A DNA stretch of 64,000 nt from NCBI RefSeq assembly GCF_000312385.1, contig NZ_HE997626.1:1978684-2042683 (forward strand), written 5' to 3'. This DNA is from Tsukamurella sp. 1534. Lineage in GTDB: Bacteria > Actinomycetota > Actinomycetes > Mycobacteriales > Mycobacteriaceae. Under the pieces are notes generated by a model that worked only from the letters and a program-made list of their open reading frames with translations, was not told the origin of the DNA and did no database searches. Shown here piece by piece: positions 34,199-42,690 of the stretch (position 1 is its first letter; each line of letters opens with the position of its first letter). The position numbers and the translations under genes are program-made.

Positions 34199-36466
34199 GT
34201 GCACGTAGACACGGTCTCTGAAGCCGCCGCCACGCCCGATGTCGACCAGCCGTTCCGCGAGCTCGGCCTCAAGGACGACGAGTACCAGCGGATCCGCGAG
34301 ATCCTGGGGCGCCGCCCCACCGACGCCGAGCTGGCCATGTACTCGGTGATGTGGTCCGAGCACTGCTCCTACAAGAGCTCCAAGGTGCACCTGCGCTACT
34401 TCGGCGAGACCACCACCGACGAGATGCGCTCCACCATGCTCGCCGGCATCGGCGAGAACGCCGGCGTCGTGGACATCGGCGACGGGTGGGCGGTCACCTT
34501 CAAGGTGGAGTCGCACAACCACCCGTCGTACGTGGAGCCCTACCAGGGCGCCGCGACCGGCGTCGGCGGCATCGTCCGCGACATCATGGCCATGGGCGCC
34601 CGCCCGATCGCCGTGATGGATCAGCTGCGCTTCGGCCCCGCCGACGCCCCCGACACCCGCCGCGTGCTCGACGGCGTGGTCCGCGGTGTCGGTGGATACG
34701 GCAACTCCCTGGGCCTGCCCAACGTGGGCGGCGAGACCGTCTTCGACGCCTCCTACGCCGGCAACCCGCTGGTCAACGCCCTGTGCGCCGGCGTGCTCCG
34801 CGCCGAGGATCTGCACCTGGCCTTCGCCTCGGGCACCGGCAACAAGATCATCCTGTTCGGCGCCCGCACCGGCCTCGACGGCATCGGCGGCGTCTCCGTG
34901 CTCGCCTCCGAGACCTTCGACGAGGGGGAGAAGCCGAAGAAGCTGCCCGCCGTGCAGGTGGGCGACCCGTTCACCGAGAAGGTGCTCATCGAGTGCTGCC
35001 TCGACCTGTACCGCGAGAAGCTCGTCGTGGGCATCCAGGACCTCGGCGGCGCCGGCCTGTCCTGCGCCACGTCCGAGCTGGCCGCAGCCGGCTCCGGCGG
35101 CATGCACATCGCCCTGGAGCAGGTGCCCACCCGGGCCACCGGCATGACCCCGGCCGAGGTGCTCTCCTCGGAGTCGCAGGAGCGCATGTGCGCCGTGGTG
35201 ACCCCGGAGAACGTCGACGAGTTCATGGCCGTGTGCGCCAAGTGGGACGTGCTCGCCACCGTCATCGGCGAGGTCACCGACGGCGAGCACCTCGAGATCA
35301 CGTGGAACGGCGAGACCGTCGTCGACGCCCCCGCGCGGACCATCGCGCACGACGGCCCCGTCTACCAGCGCCCCGTCGAGCGGCCCGCGTTCATGGACGA
35401 GCTCATCGCGAATACCACCGCCGGCCTGCGCCGCCCCGCTTCCGACGACGAGCTGCGCGCCACCGCGCTGGCGATGCTCGCCTCGCCGGCGCTGTGCTCG
35501 CGCAAGTTCATCACCGAGCAGTACGACCGGTACGTGCGCGGCAACACCGTGCTCGCCGAGAACGCCGACGGCGGGGTGCTCCGCATCGACGAGTCCACCC
35601 AGCGCGGCATCGCCCTCTCGACCGACGCCTCGGGCCGGTACACCTACCTCGATCCGTACGAGGGCGGCCGGCTCGCGCTCGCCGAGGCCTACCGCAACGT
35701 GGCCGTCACCGGCGCCACCCCGAAGGCCGTCACCGACTGCCTGAACTTCGGCTCGCCCGAGGACCCGGGCGTGATGTGGCAGTTCCAGCAGGCCGTGCAC
35801 GGCATCGCCGACGGGTGCGTCGAGCTGGGCATCCCGGTGACCGGCGGCAACGTGAGCTTCTACAACCAGACCGGCAGCACCGCCATCCTGCCCACGCCCG
35901 TCATCGGCGTGCTCGGCGTCATCGACGACGTGCGCCGCCGCATCCCGACGGGGTTCGGCACCGAACCCGGCGAGACGCTCTACCTGCTGGGCGACACCCA
36001 CGACGAGTTCGACGGCTCCATCTGGGCGCAGGTCGAGCACGACCACCTCGGCGGCGTGCCGCCGAAGGTCGACCTGCAGCGCGAGAAGCTGCTCGCCGAG
36101 GTGCTCACCGCCGCCTCCCGCGACGGCCTCGCCTCCGCGGCGCACGATCTGTCGGAGGGCGGCCTGTGGCAGGCCGTCGTCGAGGGCGCCCTGGCCGGCG
36201 AGACCGGCTGCCGGTTGATCCTGCCGGAGGGCGCGGACGCGTTCGTCCAGCTGTTCTCGGAGTCGACGGGCCGCGTCCTGGTGGCCGTGCCGCGCACGGA
36301 GGAGACCCGGTTCGCCGCGATGTGCTCCGCCCGCGGGCTGCCCGCCGCGCGGATCGGCGTCGTGGACCAGGGCAGTGACTCGGTGGAGGTGCAGGGCCGG
36401 TTCTCGGTGACCCTGGCCGAGCTGCGCGCGACGCACGAGGGCACTCTGCCCGCGCTGTTCGCCTGA
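34199..36466 (+). CDS. purL: Phosphoribosylformylglycinamidine synthase subunit PurL
   Basis: A 755-residue small-type FGAM synthetase that uses ammonia from PurQ and ATP to convert FGAR to FGAM. Family landmarks are [12 protein letters not shown], the ATP/Mg region [54 protein letters not shown] and [15 protein letters not shown] 34199 was chosen over 34193 on the basis of the leaderless promoter. A permease gene begins within the stop (TGATG). Confidence 0.97.
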   Translation: MHVDTVSEAAATPDVDQPFRELGLKDDEYQRIREILGRRPTDAELAMYSVMWSEHCSYKSSKVHLRYFGETTTDEMRSTMLAGIGENAGVVDIGDGWAVTFKVESHNHPSYVEPYQGAATGVGGIVRDIMAMGARPIAVMDQLRFGPADAPDTRRVLDGVVRGVGGYGNSLGLPNVGGETVFDASYAGNPLVNALCAGVLRAEDLHLAFASGTGNKIILFGARTGLDGIGGVSVLASETFDEGEKPKKLPAVQVGDPFTEKVLIECCLDLYREKLVVGIQDLGGAGLSCATSELAAAGSGGMHIALEQVPTRATGMTPAEVLSSESQERMCAVVTPENVDEFMAVCAKWDVLATVIGEVTDGEHLEITWNGETVVDAPARTIAHDGPVYQRPVERPAFMDELIANTTAGLRRPASDDELRATALAMLASPALCSRKFITEQYDRYVRGNTVLAENADGGVLRIDESTQRGIALSTDASGRYTYLDPYEGGRLALAEAYRNVAVTGATPKAVTDCLNFGSPEDPGVMWQFQQAVHGIADGCVELGIPVTGGNVSFYNQTGSTAILPTPVIGVLGVIDDVRRRIPTGFGTEPGETLYLLGDTHDEFDGSIWAQVEHDHLGGVPPKVDLQREKLLAEVLTAASRDGLASAAHDLSEGGLWQAVVEGALAGETGCRLILPEGADAFVQLFSESTGRVLVAVPRTEETRFAAMCSARGLPAARIGVVDQGSDSVEVQGRFSVTLAELRATHEGTLPALFA

Positions 36467-37866
36467 TGTCGGCACCGTCGAGCGAGGCCGCCGCGCCCGA
36501 CCCCGGCCTGCACGCGGGGCTCCGGGCCCGGCACCTGATCATGATGAGCCTCGGCTCGGCGATCGGGGCCGGCCTGTTCGTCGGCTCCGGGCAGGGCATC
36601 GCGGCGGCCGGCCCGGCCGTGCTCCTCGCCTACGCGGTGGCCGGGCTCATCGTGATCGCCGTGATGCGCATGCTCGGCGAGATGGTGGCCGCCGACCCCA
36701 ACCCAGGCGCCTTCTCCTACTACGCGGGACGCGCCCTGGGGCCGGGCGCGGGTTTCGCCGTCGGCTGGCTGTGGTGGGTGCAGTTGTGCCTGGTGGTCGC
36801 GGCCGAGGCCGTCGCAGCCGGCACCATCCTCAACGGCCTCCTGGGCGGCGGCCCGCCCGTGTGGGCCTGGGCCCTCACGTTCATGGTGGTGCTCACCGCC
36901 CTCAACCTCGCCGCCGTCCGCGGGTTCGGCGAGTTCGAGTTCTGGTTCGCACTCATCAAGGTCGCGTTCGTCGCGATCTTCCTCCTGGTCGGCATCGCGT
37001 TCCTGCTCGGCTGGACCGGCGAACCGTCGCCGGGCCTGAGCAACCTCTCCGACTTCGCGCCGAACGGCACCGGCGGCGTCATCGCCGCCCTGCTCGTGGT
37101 GGCCTTCGCGTTCGGCGGCATCGAGATCGTGGCCGTGGCCGCCGCCGAGACGCAGGACCCGCAGCGCACCGTCGGCCGCGCCATCCGCGCCACCGTGTGG
37201 CGGATCCTCGTGTTCTACGTGGGCAGCGTCGCCGTGATCCTCCTGGCCCTGCCGTGGAACGACCCCGAGGTCAAGAAGCAGCCCTTCGTGGCCGTGCTCG
37301 ACGCCGCCGGGCTCAGCGCGGCCGGGAAGGTGCTGGGCGTCGTCATCGTGGTGGCGCTGCTCAGCTCGCTCAACGCGAACCTCTACGGCAGCTCGCGCAT
37401 GCTCTACTCGCTCGCCGAGCGCGGCATGGCGCCCGCCGCGGCCGGGCACGCGAACAAGGACGGCGTGCCCGTCGCCGCCGTGCTGGCCAGTTCCGTGATC
37501 GGCTTCCTCGCCGTGCCGGCGAGCTATCTGTGGGGCGCCGAGGTACTCGACCGCCTGCTCGAGGTGGTGGGCTCCACCCTCATCGTGACGTGGTTCGCGA
37601 CCATCGCCTCCCAGATCGTGTTGCGCCGCCGCGCCGAGCGCGACGGGACGCCACTGCCCCTGAAGATGTGGGGCTACCCGTACCTCTCGTGGGCCGTCGG
37701 CGCGCTGCTCGCCGGCATCGTGGTCCTCGCGATCGCCAACGACGGCGTCCGCGGGCAGGTGCTGTCCACGGCCCTGATCGTGTTCCTGTTGTGGCTCGCC
37801 GGGACCTTGCATGCGCGGATGCGGGCCGCGCGGGATCAGGAGCGCCGCGCGCCCTTGGAGCGGTAG
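36466..37866 (+). CDS. APC-superfamily amino acid permease
   Basis: A 466-residue AAT-type permease with 12 TM helices. The sequence HLIMMSLGSAIGAGLFVGSGQGI is the TM1 unwound region, and FAFGGIEIVAVAAAETQDPQRTVGRAIR covers TM6 and the following loop. It most resembles GABA/aromatic/lysine permeases; the substrate is unclear. ATG shares one base with the purL stop, so translation is coupled to purL. Its 3' end overlaps the convergent GGDEF gene by 31 nt. Confidence 0.86.
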   Translation: MSAPSSEAAAPDPGLHAGLRARHLIMMSLGSAIGAGLFVGSGQGIAAAGPAVLLAYAVAGLIVIAVMRMLGEMVAADPNPGAFSYYAGRALGPGAGFAVGWLWWVQLCLVVAAEAVAAGTILNGLLGGGPPVWAWALTFMVVLTALNLAAVRGFGEFEFWFALIKVAFVAIFLLVGIAFLLGWTGEPSPGLSNLSDFAPNGTGGVIAALLVVAFAFGGIEIVAVAAAETQDPQRTVGRAIRATVWRILVFYVGSVAVILLALPWNDPEVKKQPFVAVLDAAGLSAAGKVLGVVIVVALLSSLNANLYGSSRMLYSLAERGMAPAAAGHANKDGVPVAAVLASSVIGFLAVPASYLWGAEVLDRLLEVVGSTLIVTWFATIASQIVLRRRAERDGTPLPLKMWGYPYLSWAVGALLAGIVVLAIANDGVRGQVLSTALIVFLLWLAGTLHARMRAARDQERRAPLER

Positions 37867-39149
37867 AGGGCGGTATCGGCCGCGGAGATCAACGCCTCCA
37901 CGCTGTTCCGCGTCGCCGAAGTGACGGCGGTGCCGGCGCTGGCACCGATCCGCACCGACGTCCCCGGCGCCACCTCCACGGGCGTCTGCAGCGCCCGCTG
38001 CACCACCTGCGCCGCATCGCCCGGCTGGAAGGGCGGCGGCACCAGGACCGCGAACTCGTCGCCGCCCACCCGGTACAGCACCCCCTTGCCGCTCAGCGCC
38101 GATTGCATCCGCTGCGCCGTGGCCACCAGCAGGCGGTCGCCCGCCGCGTGGCCCAGGCGATCGTTGATCGCCTTGAACCCGTCCAGGTCGATGAGGCAGA
38201 AGCCGAGCGCCTGCGACCGCCTGGAGCGGAGGTCCGCGGCGAGGCTGCGGCGGTTGGGGAGCCCCGTCAGCGGATCGTGGTGCGCGAGATGGTCCAGTCG
38301 TGCGTGCGCGGTGCGCAGCTCGGTCACATCGTGACCGACGCCGACGATGAGCGCCGGCCGGTCGTCGTGGGAGCGGATCCGGCTCAGCGCCCAGCGGCGC
38401 ACCCGGGGCAGGCCGCCCAGGACGGTGCCGCGGTGCTCGAGGTAGCGGGTGAGTGATTCGTCGTCGGCCGCCGCGAGCTCGGCGAGCGCGCCCTCCACCT
38501 CGTGCGGATCCTCGGCGAGCAGCCTCAGCACGTTCGCGCCGTCGGGCCCGGTCAGCGAGGGGTTCTCCGTCATCATCGCCGCCATCACGGGGCTCGCCTC
38601 CAGGACCCTGCCGGCCCCGTCGGCCACGAACACGGGGGATCGGGCGTGCTCGAACATCATTCGCAGCCGCGCCTGGGCCTGCCGCTCGCCCTCCTCGGCG
38701 GACCGCCGGGCGATCTCGGCCGCGCGCTGGGCCACGGCCTGCCCGTCGATGATGCGCCGGGTGAGTGCGTCCGAATAGCCGGCCATGAGCTCGGCGAGGA
38801 TCAGCGCGACCCGGCGCCGGACCTCCGCCGACGGTTCCCGCATGAGCGCGTCGGGCAGGCCCGCGATCGAGCGGCCGGCGGCCGCCGCGCCCTCAGGCAC
38901 GGTGATCTGGAGGTCGACCAGCGTGCGCCCCACGTCGCGGCCGACCGCTGGATCGAAATCGTCACTGCCCAGTTCGGCGATCACGTTCTGGAACGCCGTG
39001 ACCAGTTCCGCGCGGATCACCGCCGCCGGGAAGGGCAGATAGACGTGATCCGCGATGGACATGACGAACTCGTCGACCAGGAGGACGATCACGGATTCCC
39101 CGCGCGCCACGTACCGCAGTGGCGACGACGGCGATGAGAGCTCGCTCAT
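37836..39149 (-). CDS. PAS-GGDEF diguanylate cyclase
   Basis: A 437-residue cytoplasmic protein. The N-terminal 150 residues are helical (a RsbT co-antagonist-like sensor region is possible). A PAS domain follows (MMFEHARSPVFVADGAGRVLEASPVM), then GGDEF with HDPLTGLPNRRSL, FCLIDLDGFKAINDRLGHAAGDRLL and an intact VGGDEF active site. The inhibitory RxxD site is absent (GKGVLYRVGGDEF), so c-di-GMP feedback is unlikely. No EAL domain. No c-di-GMP target is recognisable nearby. Confidence 0.9.
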   Translation of the reverse strand: MSELSSPSSPLRYVARGESVIVLLVDEFVMSIADHVYLPFPAAVIRAELVTAFQNVIAELGSDDFDPAVGRDVGRTLVDLQITVPEGAAAAGRSIAGLPDALMREPSAEVRRRVALILAELMAGYSDALTRRIIDGQAVAQRAAEIARRSAEEGERQAQARLRMMFEHARSPVFVADGAGRVLEASPVMAAMMTENPSLTGPDGANVLRLLAEDPHEVEGALAELAAADDESLTRYLEHRGTVLGGLPRVRRWALSRIRSHDDRPALIVGVGHDVTELRTAHARLDHLAHHDPLTGLPNRRSLAADLRSRRSQALGFCLIDLDGFKAINDRLGHAAGDRLLVATAQRMQSALSGKGVLYRVGGDEFAVLVPPPFQPGDAAQVVQRALQTPVEVAPGTSVRIGASAGTAVTSATRNSVEALISAADTALYRSKGARRS

Positions 39150-39222
39150 GTCCCTCCCCGTTCGTGATGTTCGTCATCGCATAGTACGGCGAACGACCGG
39201 CTCGGCTAGATTCTGACGCGAT

Positions 39223-40059
39223 ATGACGGACCCCCACTCGAGCCGGCGGTCCCAGGAGGACGGTGGCACGCGCCCCCTGGACATGGACCGCCCCAACGGC
39301 TCTCGCCTGTACGACTACTTCCTCGGCGGCACCAGCTACCTGCCCGTCGACCGCGAGGCGGGGGAGGAGATCGCGAGGACGGCGCCGCACTGGGCGCTCG
39401 GCGCCCGGCTGAACAGGACGTTCGCCCGCCGCGCCGTCCAGACCATGTCCGCCGACGGTGTGGACCAGTTCCTCGACCTGGGATCCGGAATCACAGCCGG
39501 CGGTACGGTGCACGAGCTGGCGCGCATCGTGAACCCCGAGGCCAGGGCCGTGTTCGTGCACGACGAACCCGTCTCGTACGAACTGGGGCGGCAGCTTCTC
39601 GGCGGCGACACGTCCGCGGCGATGATCAAGGCCGATATCCGCGACCCCGAATCCGTTCTTGCGCATCCGCTTACCCGGGAGCTCATCGACTTCACCCGCC
39701 CCGTCGGTCTGCTCGCGGTGGGCGGCCTCGTGTTCGTGCGCGACGAGGACGCGCCCGCCGCCCTGTTGCGCCGCTACCGCGAGGCGGTCGTCCCCGGCAG
39801 CTGCCTCGCCATCTCCCACGTCGCGTCGGACTGCCCGGACCCTGAGATCGCGGCCGAGGTGGAATGGGTGCGGCAGCGCTACGAATCCACCGCGAACCGG
39901 TTGCACCTGCGCAGCCGCGACGAGATCGCCTCCTGGCTCGAAGGCACCGAGATGGTGGAACCCGGACTCGTGCGGTACGGCCGGTGGCGTCCCGAATTCC
40001 CGCTCACCCGTGAGCAGTTGCGCTGCAACTACGGTTACGTGGGCATGGGGCGACTGTAG
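39223..40059 (+). CDS. SAM-dependent methyltransferase, DUF574/PF04672 family
   Basis: A 278-residue protein of the actinobacterial PF04672 family. Characteristic sequences are DMDRPNGSRLYDYFLGGTSYLPVDREAGE, NRTFARRAVQ, FLDLGSGITAGGTVHELA and CNYGYVGMG. Members have the SAM-binding fold and are very abundant in actinobacteria; substrates are mostly unknown. TAGATT lies 10 nt before ATG 39223, indicating a short or absent leader. Confidence 0.85.
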   Translation: MTDPHSSRRSQEDGGTRPLDMDRPNGSRLYDYFLGGTSYLPVDREAGEEIARTAPHWALGARLNRTFARRAVQTMSADGVDQFLDLGSGITAGGTVHELARIVNPEARAVFVHDEPVSYELGRQLLGGDTSAAMIKADIRDPESVLAHPLTRELIDFTRPVGLLAVGGLVFVRDEDAPAALLRRYREAVVPGSCLAISHVASDCPDPEIAAEVEWVRQRYESTANRLHLRSRDEIASWLEGTEMVEPGLVRYGRWRPEFPLTREQLRCNYGYVGMGRL

Positions 40060-40086
40060 TACCCGGCGCGCCGGCGGAGCCGGGGC

Positions 40087-40092
40087 TACCGT
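40087..40092 (+). promoter_or_regulatory. -10 element (TACCGT) of the TIGR01777-type gene
   Basis: TACCGT ends 7 nt before ATG 40100, with no Shine-Dalgarno; a leaderless arrangement. Confidence 0.45.
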
Positions 40093-40099
40093 GGAGCCC

Positions 40100-41446
40100 A
40101 TGGGAATCCGTCGCTCAGCAGTCGTCGAGGCGCCCGTCGACGAGGTCTTCGCGTGGTTCTCGAGGCGGGGCGCCTTCACCAGGCTCATGGCGCCGTGGGT
40201 ACCGATGCGGGCCCGCACCCAGGCCGCCTCGCTCGCCGACGGCACCACGGTGATCGACCTGCCCGCGGGCCTGCAGTGGCGCGCGCGCCACGACCCGGAC
40301 GGCTTCGTCGCGGGGCGCCGGTTCGTGGACGAGGTGGTGGCGGGAGGGCTCCGCTCGCTGCCCGCCGGACTGTTCCCGTGGCGGCACGTGCACGAGTTCG
40401 AGCCTGTCGACGACGAGCACACCCGCGTCATCGACGAGGTGGCCACGCCCGCGCCCGAACGGCTGTTGTCCGAGGTGATCGAGTTCCGGTACCGCCGCCT
40501 CGCGGGCGATCTCGCGGCGCACCGCAGGGCGGCTGCCGCCGGCCTCGCCCCGTCGACGGTGGCCGTCACCGGAGCGTCCGGCCTGGTGGGAACCGACCTC
40601 GTCGCATTCCTCCGCACCGGCGGCCACCGCGTGCTCTCCCTCGTCCGCGGCGAGCCGCGGGACGACGACGAACGCCGGTGGGACCCCGTCGCGCCGGACC
40701 CCGCCGCCCTCGACGGGGTGGACGCCGTGATCCACCTCGCCGGGGCGAGCATCGCGGGCCGATTCACCGAGCGCCACAAGGAGATCGTGGCCGACAGCCG
40801 CATCGAGCCCACCCGCCTGCTGGCCCGCGCCGCCGCCGACGCCGGTGTGCCCGTGTTCGTCGGGGCCTCGGCCGTCGGCTACTACGGCCGGGACCGCGGT
40901 GACGAGGTGCTGACCGAATCCTCCTCGGGCCCCGGCGAACCCGATTTCCTCGCCGATGTGGTACACCGCTGGGAGGACGCCGCCCGCGACGGCGCGGGAG
41001 GACGCACCCGCGTGGTCGCGGTGCGCACCGGCATCGTGCAGACACCGTCGGGCGGGGTGCTCGGGCTCCAACTGCCCCTGTTCCGCGCCGGCCTCGGCGG
41101 CCGGCTCGGCGACGGCCGGCAGTGGCAGCCCTGGGTCGGTATCGACGACCTCGTTGACGTCTATCACCGGTCCCTGTGGGACCCAACGCTTTCCGGTCCG
41201 GTCAACGCCGTCGCGCCCGGTGTCGTGCGCAACGCGGACTACACCCGGGCGCTCGGCCGGACCCTGCACCGGCCGACGCTCCTCCCCGTTCCGGCGTTCG
41301 GGCCGGCGCTGCTGCTCGGCCGGGAGGGCGCGGACGATCTGGCCTTCGCCAGCCAGCGGGTGCGTCCCGCGGTCCTGGAGGAGCGCGGCCACCCGTTCCG
41401 CCACCCCGACCTCGACGGCGCGCTGCGGCACCTTCTCGGCGGCTAG
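40100..41446 (+). CDS. SRPBCC domain fused to TIGR01777 epimerase-like SDR
   Basis: A 448-residue two-domain protein. Residues 1-150 form an SRPBCC/START-like hydrophobic pocket domain (VVEAPVDEVFAWFSRRGAFTRLMAPW). Residues 155-445 form a TIGR01777 SDR (VAVTGASGLVGTDLVAFL, VIHLAGASIAGRFTERHK, VGYYGRDRGDE, WQPWVGIDDLVDVYH) with the DUF1731 C-terminus. Relatives are linked to cell division or lipid modification in some bacteria, but the activity is undefined. Confidence 0.88.
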   Translation: MGIRRSAVVEAPVDEVFAWFSRRGAFTRLMAPWVPMRARTQAASLADGTTVIDLPAGLQWRARHDPDGFVAGRRFVDEVVAGGLRSLPAGLFPWRHVHEFEPVDDEHTRVIDEVATPAPERLLSEVIEFRYRRLAGDLAAHRRAAAAGLAPSTVAVTGASGLVGTDLVAFLRTGGHRVLSLVRGEPRDDDERRWDPVAPDPAALDGVDAVIHLAGASIAGRFTERHKEIVADSRIEPTRLLARAAADAGVPVFVGASAVGYYGRDRGDEVLTESSSGPGEPDFLADVVHRWEDAARDGAGGRTRVVAVRTGIVQTPSGGVLGLQLPLFRAGLGGRLGDGRQWQPWVGIDDLVDVYHRSLWDPTLSGPVNAVAPGVVRNADYTRALGRTLHRPTLLPVPAFGPALLLGREGADDLAFASQRVRPAVLEERGHPFRHPDLDGALRHLLGG

Positions 41447-41562
41447 GCGAGCTCCCGCGATCGGAGTGACGCTCGACGGATTCGGACACGTTCGCAGCGC
41501 TACTTAATAATGCCAGCAGTAACCTGCTAGCGTGCGATTCCAAACAGTAGACAACGCGCGCA

Positions 41563-41715
41563 GTGGGACGGGGTGGAAGCCGATGGGCGTGGACGTGGGG
41601 TCGCGAACGTGGGGCGCCGGCCCAGCAGACCGCGCCCGGGCAGCAGCCCGGCCAGCAGGGAGCGCAGCAGGACAACAACGTGCACTCGATGCCGCCAAAA
41701 TACCTTGGAGGGTGA
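41563..41715 (+). CDS. Q-rich 50-residue ORF, possibly the 3' remnant of a larger gene
   Basis: A GTG-started frame of 50 codons containing APAQQTAPGQQPGQQGAQQ followed by DNNVHSMPPKYLGG and stop. Such Pro/Gln/Ala linkers are common in secreted actinobacterial proteins and polymorphic toxins. The composition is protein-like, whereas the other two frames are Arg-rich or Trp/Ala-rich noise. It ends 7 nt before the immunity-like gene. It may be a truncated toxin-side partner; there is no upstream N-terminal domain. Confidence 0.35.
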   Translation: MGRGGSRWAWTWGRERGAPAQQTAPGQQPGQQGAQQDNNVHSMPPKYLGG

Positions 41716-41722
41716 TCTAATC

Positions 41723-42127
41723 ATGAGCGGCTCAGTAAATTGGGGCGACTACGAGGAGTTCACTGTAATCTCTCCCGCGCGCCCAGAGGATGACACACGC
41801 GAAGCAGCGCGAGCCCAGTACGAGAACTGGCTTGCACAGAAGCCTCAACGTAAGCAACAGTTCCGCAAGTTGCTGGAGCTCAACGGTATCCCAACCGGCA
41901 CCGACGACGCGTCGATCCAAGCGGTCAACGACTGGTTCATCGCCAACGTCGAAGGACGCAATCCGCCCATCCCTGAAGCTCCTGGAATGCTGTCATCTCG
42001 CTGGTACTCCGTTGTTATCGATATCGCCATTTATCTCGGCGACATCATCATCGAACGCTACCCGAATCTTTATTGGCACTTCTTCACCCCTGACGACGAG
42101 AGCTACTTTGGTTATCAAAGCCCGTGA
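41723..42127 (+). CDS. Immunity-like hypothetical protein, truncated by a frameshift
   Basis: A 134-residue product with GC content visibly below its neighbours. The first part is charged (ARAQYENWLAQKPQRKQQFRKLLELNGI); the second is SSRWYSVVIDIAIYLGDIIIERYPNLYWHFFT followed by SYFGYQSP and stop. This resembles a family of actinobacterial proteins, seen near polymorphic toxins, whose members continue with a PV.xGF segment after YQ. Here that segment occurs in another frame directly downstream, so one C appears lost from a CCCC run at 42121. GGAGGG precedes ATG 41723. Confidence 0.6.
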   Translation: MSGSVNWGDYEEFTVISPARPEDDTREAARAQYENWLAQKPQRKQQFRKLLELNGIPTGTDDASIQAVNDWFIANVEGRNPPIPEAPGMLSSRWYSVVIDIAIYLGDIIIERYPNLYWHFFTPDDESYFGYQSP

Positions 42128-42294
42128 TTCGTGGATTCACCAATCACGGGAAAGGGCTTATGAAGAACTACGTGTTTGATCTTGCTGGAGCGAAGGGGGG
42201 GCTCGGCCATGCGGTTGTCTCGGGCAATCCGTTGTCTGACCGGGATCGTCGCGACTTTCTTCATACCCTAGACCTTGCTGAGTCCTTCCATTAG
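42118..42294 (+). pseudogene. Out-of-frame 3' part of the immunity-like gene
   Basis: Reading from 42121 in the shifted frame gives PVIRGFTNHGKGL, then MKNYVFDLAGAKGG, and continues to TAG at 42294. The join YQSP-PVIRGF is restored if one C is added. An internal ATG at 42160 could start a 44-residue fragment, but its AAAGGG is only 3 nt away, so independent translation is doubtful. Confidence 0.5.
42121..42150 (+). other. 9-bp inverted repeat at the premature stop
   Basis: CCCGTGATT (42121-42129) and AATCACGGG (42142-42150) pair perfectly around a 12-nt loop. The left arm contains the TGA of the truncated gene and no U-tract follows, so this may be coincidence within former coding sequence. 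Confidence 0.35.
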
Positions 42295-42336
42295 TCGTCG
42301 GTAATGATGAGCCTTTAGGCCGCACTATGGCTTACT

Positions 42337-42372
42337 GCCATCGCCATCGCCATCGCCATCGCCATCGCCATC
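42337..42372. repeat. Tandem hexanucleotide repeat (GCCATC)x6
   Basis: Six perfect copies of GCCATC. The unit length keeps reading frames open: Ala-Ile or His-Arg on the plus strand, Met-Ala on the minus strand. It is a candidate for copy-number variation between strains. Confidence 0.95.
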
Positions 42373-42624
42373 GGAAAGGGCACCCGATGTGACGTCTCCC
42401 GATCGCGCCTGAGTGATGGCTGCGGCCTACGAGAGGCGGGCTCTCTCGAAAGGTCTCGCGTATTCCGGCCGCCGAACTGGAACAGGACTCGATACCCTGA
42501 GGTGTACACGGAAAGTCGGGAGTCTGCAGAGAATATCGATCGAGACAATCGCTTGGCACGGTACAGAAAGGAGGGGTCTTGACGTCTCCTTGAATGTGCG
42601 GGGCGTTGCTGTGCGGAGCGTGGG

Positions 42625-42643
42625 TGACGAACGTAGTTCGTCA
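42625..42643. terminator. Perfect palindrome downstream of the GCS2-like gene
   Basis: TGACGAAC-GTA-GTTCGTCA, 8-bp arms and a 3-nt loop, 48 nt beyond the minus-strand gene's stop. It could be that gene's terminator or an operator. Confidence 0.4.
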
Positions 42644-42690
42644 TCGATAGGCTGGGCCGGGGACGGGGCCATGCACTACTGCGGGATGAT

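Larger units (their letters stand above)
42295..42690. other. Region without a clear gene (degraded island)
   Basis: About 400 nt. It holds the hexamer repeat at 42337-42372, a frame after it that reads like the tail of a protein (RPPNWNRTRYPEVYTESRE ... RYRKEGS, stop near 42562) but has no start, and a palindrome at 42625-42643. A 21-codon ORF across the repeat would encode a His-Arg repeat. No intact gene can be supported. Confidence 0.55.

Noticed and set aside
42337..42372. CRISPR-like array
   Set aside because: The repeat is a head-to-tail hexamer with no spacers.
42327..42392. 21-codon ORF encoding a His-Arg repeat across the hexamer
   Set aside because: It has no Shine-Dalgarno or promoter, and its sequence is dictated by the microsatellite.
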